NCBI GenBank assembly: GCA_016201285.1
Contig: JACQDE010000081.1
Location: 1 to 47,073 of the forward strand
Direction: 5' to 3'
From: Acidobacteriota bacterium
GTDB taxonomy: Bacteria; Acidobacteriota; Terriglobia; Acidiferrales; UBA7541
Length of the DNA stretch: 47,073 nucleotides
Positions 1-7,629 of the stretch are shown piece by piece. The translations under genes were made by a program, and so were the position numbers. Below the pieces are notes generated by a model. It had not been told where the DNA came from. It was given only the letters and a program-made list of their open reading frames with translations, and did not search any database. The stretch's first letter is position 1. Every line of letters starts with the position of its first letter.

Positions 1-66
1 GATCCCTTCCTGCACGATCTCCCACTTCTCCTCCGCCGTCCGCTGCACTCGCGGTTTCCTGCTCAT
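1..66 (-). CDS. transposase N-terminus (runs off left edge)
   Basis: The minus strand opens with ATG at 66-64 and reads 22 codons to the window edge, beginning MSRKPRVQRTAEEKWEIV. A basic N-terminus followed by an EEKWEIV-type first helix is typical of the helix-turn-helix OrfA of IS3-like transposases. Only the first helix is visible, so the family cannot be fixed. It is transcribed away from the truncated tcmP-like gene at 97-513, with about 30 bases between them, which is the size of an IS terminus. Confidence 0.55.
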   Translation of the reverse strand, partial: MSRKPRVQRTAEEKWEIVQEGI

Positions 67-99
67 GTCGCCGCCTTTGAAGTCGGAGGCCCCGCATCA
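1..99 (-). mobile_element. end of an insertion sequence (partial, left edge)
   Basis: The transposase start lies 30 bases from the point where the tcmP-like frame is interrupted. On the minus strand the bases from 99 downwards start TGATGCGGGGCCTCC, and TGA- or TGT-initiated termini are common in IS3-like elements. The other end is outside the window, so the inverted repeat and any target duplication cannot be tested here. Confidence 0.45.
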
Positions 100-513
100 T
101 ACCGAAACTACCTGTCTAGTTTTAGAGGGGTGCACTACAATCTCTTCAACTTTGTCGTTGCAGTCTCCAAGGACGAACTTGGCATCCGCCTTAGGAAAAT
201 GCTTTCTTACTCGCTTCTTGAGTGCTTCGAGGAGGGGTGAACTGCTTTCGCAAAAGATGTACTTGTCGAACGGATCAGGCACGCTCAGAGCTAAGAATGG
301 CGACCCGGCCAAAAGCCGATTCTTGCCCCTTATTCGGCTATAACCTGCGCCTGCGTAGAGATCGATGTAAACGCGAGTTTCCCATCTATCCTTCATCCCA
401 GTGGAGAACAGTTTGTCGTAGAGGCCAACGAGGCGGTATTTGGTTTCCGCCCAGCTACCGACTTCAGGAATCTCAAGCCCGTCTTCTTGTGGTTCGAATA
501 GTGGTTGGTACAT
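97..513 (-). pseudogene. three-Cys-motif partner (TcmP)-like protein, 3'-truncated
   Basis: The 138-residue frame from ATG 513 contains a block typical of TcmP proteins: W-x-x-x-K-x-x-L near the N-terminus, then YIDLYAGAGYSR (a methyltransferase-like glycine-rich loop), then FCESSS and LGDCND. Full-length members are usually well over 200 residues, and this one stops shortly after the DCND segment. The stop codon (97-99) coincides with the probable edge of the insertion sequence, so the 3' half was probably lost or displaced. An upstream in-frame ATG at 594 would add 27 residues without family resemblance. TcmP proteins usually accompany a phage-type Gp37/Gp68 partner, which is not in view. 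Confidence 0.6.
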
Positions 514-699
514 GTGTTTCAGCAAGTGGCATATTACGCGACCGGTAAATAAAGCAGCAAGAAGAAACCTCGGTTCATGCATGGCAATGCTCAATGCCCT
601 ACGGTATCTCTTGTCGTCGGGGTACGCAGACTCCGACTCGCAAAGCTTGGAATTGGTGTTATTCTGCTGTGCCCGGGTTCAATGAGGCAGCCAGACAAT

Positions 700-1449
700 A
701 TGCGCAGACCTGTGATTGCCGGCAATTGGAAAATGTTCAAGACCCAGGCGGAAGCGCGCGCATTCCTCATCGCGCTGAAGCCGCTGGTGGCCAGCTCCGG
801 CCACTGTGACATCGTCATCGGCGCGCCGTTCACCGCGCTGGCCGCCGCGGTGGACGCCGCGCGCGGCTCGGCCATCGGCATCGCCGCGCAGAATGTGCAC
901 TGGGAAAAGGAAGGCGCGTTCACGGGAGAAATTTCCGCGAAGATGCTGGTTGAGGCGGGCTGCGGCTACGTCCTCATCGGGCACTCCGAGCGGCGGCAGT
1001 TTTTCGGCGAGACGGACGCCGCGGTGAACAAGAGGGTAAAAGCCGCGCTCGACGCCGAGTTGGTCCCCATTGTGTGCGTCGGCGAACTGCTCGCCGAGCG
1101 CGAGGGCGGGCAGATGGAATCCGTGCTCGAACGCCAGTTCACCGGTGGCCTGGCCGCGTTGACCGCCCAGCAGTTCTCCCGTATCATTGTTGCGTACGAG
1201 CCAGTCTGGGCCATCGGCACCGGCCGCACGGCCACGCCGGAAATGGCGGGTGATGCGCACCGGTTCTTGCGGCAGGTGGCCGCGACGAAGTTTTCGCCCG
1301 AGCGCGCCGCCGCCCTGCGCATCCTCTACGGCGGCAGCGTCAAGCCCGACAACATCAAGGGGTTGATGGCGCAGGTGGAGATTGATGGCGCGCTGGTGGG
1401 CGGCGCGAGCTTGGATGCCCAGTCGTTCGCGTCTATCGTGAATTTCTAG
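700..1449 (+). CDS. tpiA: triose-phosphate isomerase
   Basis: The enzyme interconverts dihydroxyacetone phosphate and glyceraldehyde 3-phosphate in cytosolic glycolysis and gluconeogenesis. The product is 249 residues, the normal length. Substrate-binding Lys11 lies in GNWKMF, the catalytic electrophile His95 in IGHSERRQ, the catalytic base Glu167 in AYEPVWAIGTG, and the phosphate-binding loop is GGSVKPDN. I start at ATG 700 because the family begins MRRPVIAGNWK; an ATG at 682 would add six unconserved residues. secG follows after 139 bases, a common tpiA-secG arrangement, but here two palindromic repeats separate them. Confidence 0.97.
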   Translation: MRRPVIAGNWKMFKTQAEARAFLIALKPLVASSGHCDIVIGAPFTALAAAVDAARGSAIGIAAQNVHWEKEGAFTGEISAKMLVEAGCGYVLIGHSERRQFFGETDAAVNKRVKAALDAELVPIVCVGELLAEREGGQMESVLERQFTGGLAALTAQQFSRIIVAYEPVWAIGTGRTATPEMAGDAHRFLRQVAATKFSPERAAALRILYGGSVKPDNIKGLMAQVEIDGALVGGASLDAQSFASIVNF

Positions 1450-1466
1450 GCTTTCTTTCTGACTGG

Positions 1467-1508
1467 CATCCTGAGTCGCGACGTTTTGTGCCGGGACGAA
1501 GGATCTCT
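1467..1508. repeat. dispersed repeat family B, long form
   Basis: The edges CATCCTGAG and GAAGGATCTCT match the short repeat seen at 19974 and 24028, but the centre is replaced by a longer imperfect palindrome around CGACGTTTTGTGCCGGG. It sits in the tpiA-secG gap directly before a family A palindrome. Confidence 0.6.
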
Positions 1509-1509
1509 C

Positions 1510-1534
1510 GTAGCGGCGGGTTTACCCCGCCATC
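1510..1534. repeat. dispersed palindrome family A
   Basis: GTAGC is followed by a six-base-pair stem (GGCGGG 1515-1520 with CCCGCC 1526-1531) around a TTTAC loop, and the element ends in ATC. The same GTAG-stem-TTYA-stem-CAT layout recurs at 5094, 6560, 6968, 21772, 22212 and 33846. Confidence 0.7.
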
Positions 1535-1588
1535 TTGAGTGCTCTTGCTGTGCCCGCTTTTCGCACAAGACTCGAAATGGAGTGGTCA

Positions 1589-2059
1589 ATGCCTTCTGAA
1601 GTGAAATGGTTTCTCTCGTTTGTGGTCGGCGGCGGCCTCGTCGCTCTCGGCTGGAAAGTGCCGGCCGTTTTGATTACCGTCCACGTGCTGCTCTGCTTCC
1701 TCCTGATCGTGGTCGTGCTGTTGCAGAGCGGCAAAGCCGCGGACCTCGCTGGCGCGTTTGGCGGCTCGGGCAGCCAGACAGCCTTCGGCCCGCGCGGCGC
1801 CGCGACGTTCCTCTCCAAGGCCACTACCTGGTGCGCCATCATGTTCATGATCACCACGATGTCGCTCGTGTTACGCGAGACCAGCGGCCGCGCCGGCGCC
1901 ACCGGCTCCTCCGTCCTCGAGAAGACCTCGCAACCCGCCAAGCAGGCGCCCGCTCCATCCGGCGCGCCAGTTGCACCGGTGCAGGGAACTCCCACGACGC
2001 CTGCGCCGGGCGCGCAGCCACAGCAGGCGCCGCAGCAACCGCCGCCGCCGAAACAGTAG
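1589..2059 (+). CDS. secG: preprotein translocase subunit SecG
   Basis: SecG is the small inner-membrane partner of SecYE. The 156-residue product has two membrane segments, VLITVHVLLCFLLIVVVLL and the stretch around WCAIMFMITTMSL, joined by a cytoplasmic loop with the family's LLQSGKAADLAGAFGGSGSQ signature and a Gly/Phe-rich continuation. The start at 1589 is preceded six bases away by GGAG; TTG 1535 and ATG 1577 are weaker options. The C-terminal 60 residues are a low-complexity Pro/Ala/Gln tail, longer than in textbook SecG but common in GC-rich lineages. Confidence 0.93.
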   Translation: MPSEVKWFLSFVVGGGLVALGWKVPAVLITVHVLLCFLLIVVVLLQSGKAADLAGAFGGSGSQTAFGPRGAATFLSKATTWCAIMFMITTMSLVLRETSGRAGATGSSVLEKTSQPAKQAPAPSGAPVAPVQGTPTTPAPGAQPQQAPQQPPPPKQ

Positions 2060-2080
2060 CGGCGCAAGCAATTCGAACGT

Positions 2081-2110
2081 AGGGGCGGGCTTTAGCCCCG
2101 CCCCTTTTTT
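2081..2110 (+). terminator. Rho-independent terminator of secG built from a family A palindrome
   Basis: AGGGGCGGG (2081-2089) pairs with CCCGCCCCT (2097-2105), and six T residues follow. The hairpin begins with the GTAGGGG form of the dispersed palindrome, so a repeat copy seems to act as the terminator. It precedes the tRNA gene. Confidence 0.7.
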
Positions 2111-2178
2111 GTCCCGTGTCGCGCAGCCCTTGCCGAATCGTGCTACCGCGGCTACAATCTTTCTCAGCCCTCGCAAGT

Positions 2179-2263
2179 GCGGAAGTGGCGGAACTGGCAG
2201 ACGCACCATCTTGAGGGGGTGGCGCCGTAAGGCGTGTGGGTTCGAATCCCACCTTCCGCACCA
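2179..2263 (+). tRNA. tRNA-Leu (anticodon GAG)
   Basis: This is an 85-nt cloverleaf with a long variable arm. The acceptor stem GCGGAAG (2179-2185) pairs with CTTCCGC (2253-2259), followed by A and an encoded CCA (2261-2263). The anticodon stem CCATC/GGTGG encloses the loop TTGAGGG with GAG at 2213-2215. The T-arm carries GGTTCGAATCC. The class II variable arm GGCGCCGTAAGGCGT fits leucine, reading CUU/CUC codons. Confidence 0.96.
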
Positions 2264-2355
2264 CTCTTCATTCCTCCCGGCCGCCATTTGCGACTTTTCC
2301 CTCCACAATTGCGAGTTTCCCTTTCGAAAAAGCTGGAATTGTTCTAGAATTATTC

Positions 2356-2383
2356 TTGTAATTTGCAGAGCGCAGTGTATTCT
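2356..2383 (+). promoter_or_regulatory. possible promoter of the cox operon
   Basis: TTGTAA (2356-2361), a 16-base spacer and TG-TATTCT (2378-2383, extended -10) lie about 90 bases upstream of coxB. Each box matches the sigma-70 consensus at four of six bases, so this is only a candidate. The local stretch is clearly more AT-rich than its surroundings. Confidence 0.3.
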
Positions 2384-2475
2384 ACGCGGCTCGGTCGTTC
2401 AGACCCTCTCTTCATTTTTCAGTTTGAGCAGTGTAGCGATACGGCAGACGGCCGAAGTTTGGGGGAGCGGAGGCG

Positions 2476-3315
2476 ATGGGGTTTAAAAAAAGGAACTCGG
2501 GTTCCGCAGCGACAGCAACCGTCCTGGCACTTCTTCTTCTGATCCTGACAGTTTCCACCGTGTACTACTTCGTGGTCCAAACGTGGTGGTTCCCGCCCGC
2601 GATCAACGAAATCGGCAAGGAGATTGACCGCCAATTCATGCGCACGCTGGTGATCACCGGCGTCGTGTTCGTGCTGGCGCAGCTCGGCTTGGCCTGGGCG
2701 GTGTTCCGTTACCGCTCGCGCGGACAGCGCGCCACCTATTCGCACGGCAACAACGCCATGGAAGCGGTCTGGACGCTGGCCACCGCGGTGATGTTCATCG
2801 GCCTCGGCATTTACGCCCAGCGCGCCTGGGCCGAGGTGCGCTTCAAGCCCGCGCCGCCGGAGGCCATGCGCATCGAGGTCATCGGCCAGCAGTTCAAGTG
2901 GTCCTTCCGTCTGTCCGGCCCCGACGGAAAATTCGGAAAGTACAAATTTGAAGCCCATCCGGAGCAGGAGTTCACGCGCGATCCCTGGGTATTGGATCCG
3001 GACGACGCCGACGGCAAGGACGACATCATTCTGGGCCCCGGCTCGGTGATTGCCGTGCCGGTGAACCGTCCCGTCGAACTGCTGATCCGCTCAAAGGATG
3101 TCACCCACAGCTTCTTCGTCCGCGAACTGCGCCTGAAGCAGGACGCCGTTCCCGGCATGACCGTCCCGCTCCAGTTCACGGCCACCGTACCCGGCGAGTA
3201 CCAGGTGGTCTGCGCCGAGCTTTGCGGGATGGGGCACCACCTCATGAACACCTTCCTGAAGGTCCTTTCGCCGGAAGACTACGATAAGTGGCTCAAGGAT
3301 CAGACCGCCGAATGA
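2476..3315 (+). CDS. coxB: cytochrome c oxidase subunit II
   Basis: Subunit II takes electrons from cytochrome c through its CuA centre. The 279-residue product has N-terminal membrane segments (about residues 14-34, 54-76 and 92-114) and then a periplasmic cupredoxin domain. The CuA ligands are visible: a His in DVTHSFFV and Cys246, Glu248, Cys250, His254 and Met257 in CAELCGMGHHLM. The protein ends after this domain with no haem-c motif, so the enzyme is aa3-type, not caa3-type. The start has a GGAGG upstream. It is the first gene of the operon; coxA begins 28 bases later. Confidence 0.96.
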   Translation: MGFKKRNSGSAATATVLALLLLILTVSTVYYFVVQTWWFPPAINEIGKEIDRQFMRTLVITGVVFVLAQLGLAWAVFRYRSRGQRATYSHGNNAMEAVWTLATAVMFIGLGIYAQRAWAEVRFKPAPPEAMRIEVIGQQFKWSFRLSGPDGKFGKYKFEAHPEQEFTRDPWVLDPDDADGKDDIILGPGSVIAVPVNRPVELLIRSKDVTHSFFVRELRLKQDAVPGMTVPLQFTATVPGEYQVVCAELCGMGHHLMNTFLKVLSPEDYDKWLKDQTAE

Positions 3316-3343
3316 GTTCCCTGATTCCCCGAGGAGAGAATCG

Positions 3344-5092
3344 ATGACGACACACGCCGGCGCCGTGCATGTCCATGAAGCGCCAACGGGTTTTTTCCGG
3401 AAATATATTTTCAGTCTCGATCACAAGGTCATCGGCAAGCAATACATCAGTCTCGCTCTGTTTTCCGCCTTCGTCGGAATGTTTCTCTCGCTGCTGATGC
3501 GCCTCCGGCTGGCCTGGCCGGCCATGAAGCTGCCCTTCTTCCCCGACGGGATCCTGCCGGAGCAGTACCTGGCGCTGGTGACCATGCACGGCACGATCAT
3601 GGTGTTCATGGTGCTCACCACCGCGCCGCAATCCGGCTTCGGAAACTATTTCCTGCCGATTCAAATCGGCGCCGCGGACATGGCCTTCCCGGTCCTGAAC
3701 ATGCTCTCCTTTTGGACCACGTTCCTCTCCATGGTCGTGCTCATGGGTGCGTTCTTCGTCACTGGCGGCGCGCCCCTCGGCGGCTGGACGGTGTACACGC
3801 CGCTCAGCGCCATCGGCGAAATCGCCGGCCCGGGTCAGGGTTTGGGCATGACGATGTGGGTGATTGCCATTGCGCTTTTCTGCGCCGCTTCATTGATGGG
3901 TGCGATCAACTTTATCGCCACCACGCTTGACCTCCGTACCCGAGGCCTCTCGCTGATGCGCATGCCGCTCACCGCCTGGTCTTGGTTCATCACCGCGGTG
4001 ATCTCGCTGCTTGCCTTCGGCGTGCTCCTCTCCGGCGGCATCCTGTTGCTGCTCGACCGCACTGCCGGCACCAGCTTCTTTGTTCCCGGAAACCTCGTCG
4101 TCACCGAAAAGCTCATCCCCCACAAGGGCGGCTCGCCGATCCTCTGGCAGCACCTGTTCTGGTTCTTCGGCCATCCGGAAGTGTACATCGCCATCTTGCC
4201 GGGCATGGGCCTGGCTTCGCACGTGCTCTCCACGTTCAGCCGCAAGCCCATCTTCGGCTATCGCGCGATGGTCTTCGCCATGAGCGCGATCGCCTTCCTC
4301 GGCTTCATCGTCTGGGGCCACCACATGTTTGTCAGCGGCATGAGCCCCTACGTCGGGATGGCTTTTTCGGTGCTGACCATGTCCATCGGCGTGCCCTCGG
4401 CCATCAAGACCTTCAACTGGCTCGGGACGCTGTGGGGCGGCGACATCAAGTTCACCACGCCGATGCTTTTCGCCCTCGGCTTCGTGTCGCTGTTCGTCTC
4501 GGGCGGGCTCTCCGGCCTGTTCCTGGCGCAAACCTCTCTCGACCAGTACCTGCACGACACCTACTTCGTGGTCGCGCACTTTCACCTGATCATGGGTGTG
4601 GCGGCGATCTTCGGCATCCTGACCGGCACCTATTTCTGGTTTCCCAAGATGTTCGGCCGCATGATGAGTGAAGGGCTCGGCAAGCTACACTTCTGGCTCA
4701 GCTTCGTCGGTGTGTACGCCATTTTCATGCCCATGCATTTCATCGGCCTGGCAGGCCATCCGCGGCGCTATGCGGATACCAGCGGCGCGGCGTACCTGCA
4801 GGCCATGGATCCTGTCCACTACTTCATGACCGTCGCCGCGTTTATCACCGTCGCGGCGCAGTTCATCTTCGTCGCCAACTTCTTCTGGAGCATGTTCAAG
4901 GGTAAGAAAGCGGACATCAACCCATGGCAGGCCACCACGCTCGAGTGGTCCATCCCTTCGCCGCCGCCTCACGATAATTTCGCGGGCCAGGAGCCCACGG
5001 TCTATCGCGGCGCTTACGAGTTCGCCGTCCCCGGCGTGAAGGACGATTACATCGAGCAGCACGTGCCGCCTGAACAGGTGGCCAAAGGCTAG
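3344..5092 (+). CDS. coxA: cytochrome c oxidase subunit I
   Basis: This is the catalytic subunit of the proton-pumping haem-copper oxidase. It has 582 residues and about twelve membrane helices. Haem ligands are His82 (MHGTIM) and His412/His414 (VVAHFHLI). CuB ligands are His277 (in GHPEVY) and His326/His327 (WGHHMF), and Tyr281 is the His-Tyr cross-link residue. Glu279, Asp112 and Asn119 preserve the D-channel, which makes it an A1-type enzyme. GAGGAGA precedes ATG 3344. The stop codon is followed within two bases by a family A palindrome. Confidence 0.97.
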   Translation: MTTHAGAVHVHEAPTGFFRKYIFSLDHKVIGKQYISLALFSAFVGMFLSLLMRLRLAWPAMKLPFFPDGILPEQYLALVTMHGTIMVFMVLTTAPQSGFGNYFLPIQIGAADMAFPVLNMLSFWTTFLSMVVLMGAFFVTGGAPLGGWTVYTPLSAIGEIAGPGQGLGMTMWVIAIALFCAASLMGAINFIATTLDLRTRGLSLMRMPLTAWSWFITAVISLLAFGVLLSGGILLLLDRTAGTSFFVPGNLVVTEKLIPHKGGSPILWQHLFWFFGHPEVYIAILPGMGLASHVLSTFSRKPIFGYRAMVFAMSAIAFLGFIVWGHHMFVSGMSPYVGMAFSVLTMSIGVPSAIKTFNWLGTLWGGDIKFTTPMLFALGFVSLFVSGGLSGLFLAQTSLDQYLHDTYFVVAHFHLIMGVAAIFGILTGTYFWFPKMFGRMMSEGLGKLHFWLSFVGVYAIFMPMHFIGLAGHPRRYADTSGAAYLQAMDPVHYFMTVAAFITVAAQFIFVANFFWSMFKGKKADINPWQATTLEWSIPSPPPHDNFAGQEPTVYRGAYEFAVPGVKDDYIEQHVPPEQVAKG

Positions 5093-5093
5093 T

Positions 5094-5162
5094 GTAGCGC
5101 CCGCCTTTAGGCGGGCATCGTAGCGGCGGCTTTACGTGTCCCGAGCGAAGCCGAGGGACGCC
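5094..5162. repeat. cluster of family A and family B repeats
   Basis: A perfect family A hairpin (5094-5118; stem GCCCGCC/GGCGGGC) is followed by a half copy (GTAGCGGCGGCTTTACG, 5120-5136) and a family B variant (TCCCGAGCGAAGCCGAGGGA, near 5138-5157). The last would be translated as SRAKPRD if the next gene began at GTG 5136, which argues against that start. Confidence 0.65.
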
Positions 5163-5186
5163 GCCACCCGATTGAGAGGTACAGCA

Positions 5187-5852
5187 GTGCCTGGCGCAGC
5201 AGCAACCGATGCCCTCGACATACTGAACTCAGGCGGTGGTCCGCCCACGGACCGTGGCGGCCGCGGCGGCGGAGACTTTCGAAGCCGTGAGCCCGCCCCC
5301 GCTTCCGAGCGCGAGCGGCGGATGTATCTCACCGGCGTCTCGCTTTCTCTCGCCGCTATCCTGATGTTTTTCATGGCGCTCGCCAGCTCCTACATCGTCC
5401 GCAAGGGGACGGGCAACGACTGGCAGCCGATTGACCTGCCGCGGATCATGTGGCTGAACACGGCCATCCTGGTGGCTTCGAGCATCACCATTGAAGTCGC
5501 CCGGCGAAAGCTGATCGCCAGCGGCGATGTCGCGGCGTTTCGCAACTGGTGGGCCATCACGACGGCGCTCGGGATGCTCTTCCTCGGCGGGCAGATTGTG
5601 GCCTGGCGCGAGCTCGCCGAGCAGGGGCTGTTCCTGTCCACCAATCCGAGCAGCAGCTTTTTCTATCTGCTCACTGCCGCGCACGGCGCGCACCTACTGT
5701 TCGGTCTGGTCGCCTTGCTCTACGTGGCGCTCCGCGCCGCCCAGCCGGCCTGGCGGCGCCGCGCGATTGCCGCGGAAGCCACCGCTGTCTACTGGCATTT
5801 TCTCGACGGGCTTTGGGTTTTTCTGCTTTTACTTCTGAACTTCGGACGGTGA
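5187..5852 (+). CDS. cytochrome c oxidase subunit III family protein (first copy)
   Basis: This is a haem-copper oxidase subunit III-type membrane protein of 221 residues with about five helices. It carries FLGGQIVAWREL, SSSFFYLLTAAHGAHLLFG and VYWHFLDGLWVFLL, the last being the family's C-terminal helix. GTG 5187 is preceded by GAGAGG seven bases away; the longer frame from 5136 runs through repeat DNA. The first 45 residues are a Gly/Arg/Pro-rich cytoplasmic extension. It lies between coxA and a second, more typical subunit III gene, so the operon has two paralogues. Confidence 0.88.
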   Translation: MPGAAATDALDILNSGGGPPTDRGGRGGGDFRSREPAPASERERRMYLTGVSLSLAAILMFFMALASSYIVRKGTGNDWQPIDLPRIMWLNTAILVASSITIEVARRKLIASGDVAAFRNWWAITTALGMLFLGGQIVAWRELAEQGLFLSTNPSSSFFYLLTAAHGAHLLFGLVALLYVALRAAQPAWRRRAIAAEATAVYWHFLDGLWVFLLLLLNFGR

Positions 5853-5855
5853 CAC

Positions 5856-6488
5856 GTGACTGATTCCCACGCCGACGTCTTGCGTGAATCCTCCTGGACC
5901 GGGGGAGCGCATCCGTTTGGTATCGGTTCCAAGAAGCTGGGGATGTGGCTGTTCATTGTTTCGGACACCCTGACCTTCGCCGCGCTTCTGCTCGTTTACA
6001 GCTACTCGCGGCTCGCCAATCCCAACTGGCCCAGGCCGTTCCCGATTGTCCCGGCCATCATCTTCTCGACGATCATGACCGTCGTGCTGTTGGGCAGCAG
6101 TTTGACCATGGTGATGGGCGTCGCCGCCGCGCACCGCGGCAATCGTTCCGCCACGGTGAAGTGGATGCTCGCCACCATGCTCGGCGGCGCGATCTTCTGC
6201 GGCCTGCACGCCACCGAATGGATGCACCTGATCCACGAAGGCCTTACGCCCTTCGCCAACCCCTGGGGCGGATCGCCGCTCTTCGGCGCCACGTTCTTCG
6301 GCATCACCGGCCTGCACATGACTCACGTGGCCATCGGGGTGATCTACCTCGGTATCGTCGCCACTGGCTTCGGCCGCGGTAAATTCTCCGCCGAAGACGT
6401 CGAAGTCAGCGGCCTCTACTGGCACTTTGTGGACCTGGTCTGGATGTTCGTCTTCCCGATGATCTATCTGATGTCGGTGAAGTATTAA
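5856..6488 (+). CDS. coxC: cytochrome c oxidase subunit III (second copy)
   Basis: The 210-residue membrane protein has five or so helices and family motifs GMWLFIVSDTLTFAALL, GLHATEWMHLI, FFGITGLHMTHV and YWHFVDLVWMFVF. Subunit III stabilises subunit I and its proton uptake. It starts at GTG 5856, three bases after the first subunit III gene ends, so the two are probably translationally coupled. The two copies share only the helix framework and are not a recent duplication. Confidence 0.93.
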   Translation: MTDSHADVLRESSWTGGAHPFGIGSKKLGMWLFIVSDTLTFAALLLVYSYSRLANPNWPRPFPIVPAIIFSTIMTVVLLGSSLTMVMGVAAAHRGNRSATVKWMLATMLGGAIFCGLHATEWMHLIHEGLTPFANPWGGSPLFGATFFGITGLHMTHVAIGVIYLGIVATGFGRGKFSAEDVEVSGLYWHFVDLVWMFVFPMIYLMSVKY

Positions 6489-6497
6489 GTTTGATTT

Positions 6498-6582
6498 GTA
6501 GGGGCGGCCTTCAGGCCCGCCCCTGTGGCCCCACCTCTTCAGAGGCGGGGCCTATGGGAGTAGCGCCCGCCTTTAGGCGGGC
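6498..6582. repeat. family A palindromes flanking another hairpin
   Basis: Three hairpins are packed between two cox genes: GTAGGGGCGGCCTTCAGGCC... (6498-6524), an inverted repeat GGCCCC/GGGGCC around CCTCTTCAGAGG (6527-6552), and a family A copy with stem GCCCGCC/GGCGGGC (6560-6582). They may attenuate or stabilise the operon transcript. No T-run follows any of them. Confidence 0.7.
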
Positions 6583-6609
6583 ACTTGAATCAAGGAGCGA
6601 CCAACGCGC

Positions 6610-6951
6610 ATGAGCTCTCATTCTTCTGAATCGCACGGACACGCTGGCACCACGAAACTCTTCGCCTGGGTCTGGGTCTGGCTGGTGGCCATCACCGGCG
6701 TCGAGGTCTATCTCGCCTACATGCACCTGCCGCCGGTCACCATGCTGCTCCTGCTCATCGGCATGTCCGTGGTGAAGGCTGGTCTGATCATGTCCTATTT
6801 CATGCACCTGCGTTTTGAGAAGTCGAGCCTGGTCTGGGCGCTAATCCCGGCCACGCTCTTCTGCATCGGCATGTTGACGATGATTTTCCCCGACGGCGTT
6901 CGCCTGCGCGACTCTCGCCACGCGACGCAGGGAACAGTGCAGACGAAGTAG
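6610..6951 (+). CDS. cytochrome c oxidase subunit IV family protein
   Basis: This small accessory subunit has 113 residues and three hydrophobic segments (KLFAWVWVWLVAITGVEVYL, TMLLLLIGMSVVKAGLIMSY, LVWALIPATLFCIGMLTMI). The motif MSYFMHLRFE between the second and third segments is the signature of prokaryotic COX4-type subunits. The His/Ser-rich N-terminus (SSHSSESHGH) is polar. It is the last clear oxidase subunit of the operon. Confidence 0.9.
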   Translation: MSSHSSESHGHAGTTKLFAWVWVWLVAITGVEVYLAYMHLPPVTMLLLLIGMSVVKAGLIMSYFMHLRFEKSSLVWALIPATLFCIGMLTMIFPDGVRLRDSRHATQGTVQTK

Positions 6952-6967
6952 CGGTTTTGCAGGCCTT

Positions 6968-7018
6968 GTAGCGCCGGCCTTCAGGCCGGCATTATTGCGG
7001 CGGCTTGACGCCGCCACG
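6968..7018. repeat. family A palindrome plus a second hairpin
   Basis: A family A copy with stem GCCGGCC/GGCCGGC (6968-6992) is followed by GCGGCGG...CCGCCGC (6997-7017). An in-frame start at 6995 for the next gene would translate this second hairpin (MRRLDAATK), so the downstream ATG 7022 is preferred. Confidence 0.65.
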
Positions 7019-7021
7019 AAA

Positions 7022-7366
7022 ATGGCAACGACTCGTACAACTCGATTGGCGCGATTGCTCCTGTCGGGCGTGCTGCTGTTGACGCTCGCTCCCGCCGCCG
7101 CAGCGCAGTGCGCCATGTGTTACAACGCCGCCGAGGCCCAGCAGGCCCAGGCGCGCAAGGCGCTCGACTTGGCCATCGCGGCGCTCGTTGCGCCTGTGTT
7201 TCTTCTGGTCGGCGGCGTCGTGTTCATCACCTACAAGCGCCGCAACGCTCCCGACGACCCCTCCGGCGAACCCTCTGGCTCCGGCAAGCCGGACTTGTTG
7301 CCCGCGCGGCTCATTCCTCCTCCGCCCGACTCAGCCGCCTCTGACCGTAACCGTCCTTCCGCCTAG
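7022..7366 (+). CDS. small exported membrane protein with CxxC motif, unknown function
   Basis: The 114-residue product has an N-terminal signal sequence (LLLSGVLLLTLAPAAAA), then QCAMCYNAAEAQQAQARKAL directly after the cleavage site, one further membrane helix (LAIAALVAPVFLLVGGVVFI) and a Pro/Ser-rich tail. The CAMC pair would face the periplasm and could bind metal or act in thiol exchange. Its place right behind the cox genes hints at a role in oxidase assembly or electron transfer, but that is inference. I do not recognise a named family. Confidence 0.7.
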   Translation: MATTRTTRLARLLLSGVLLLTLAPAAAAQCAMCYNAAEAQQAQARKALDLAIAALVAPVFLLVGGVVFITYKRRNAPDDPSGEPSGSGKPDLLPARLIPPPPDSAASDRNRPSA

Positions 7367-7629
7367 CGCTGCACACGATTCCATTCGCAGTAAGCGCTCT
7401 CGCCGCGGCGGTCCTGTGCCCGTAGGAGACCCCCAGCAGCTTCGTGAGTGTCCGCCCGCATGTAGCGCCGGCCGGAATTCATCCCGCCTGCCCTGAGCGG
7501 AGACGAAGGCAGCAAAGCCGAGGGAGGACGGTATGCAAGCGTCAGCATCACCTCGCCTTCGCAAGATTGCTCAATTCTGTGCGCGTGAGCGGAGCCCGCC
7601 CGTCGGCAAGGCTCGCCGGGTAAGGCGTA
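7367..7629. repeat. gap between convergent genes with degraded repeats
   Basis: No gene is convincing here. TGTAGCGCCGGCCGGAATTC (7461-7480) looks like a broken family A copy. CCTGAGCG at 7491 with AAAGCCGAGGGA near 7514-7525 looks like a family B element with an internal insertion. No T-tailed terminator is evident. Confidence 0.45.

Noticed and set aside
1851..2264. Minus-strand frame beginning VRKVGFEPTRLTAPPP
   Set aside because: This is the well-known false translation of the antisense of a tRNA-Leu gene.
5094..6992. Clustered palindromes in the cox operon as a CRISPR array
   Set aside because: Units are palindromic, unequal in sequence and spacing, and lie singly between genes; there are no unique spacers or cas genes.
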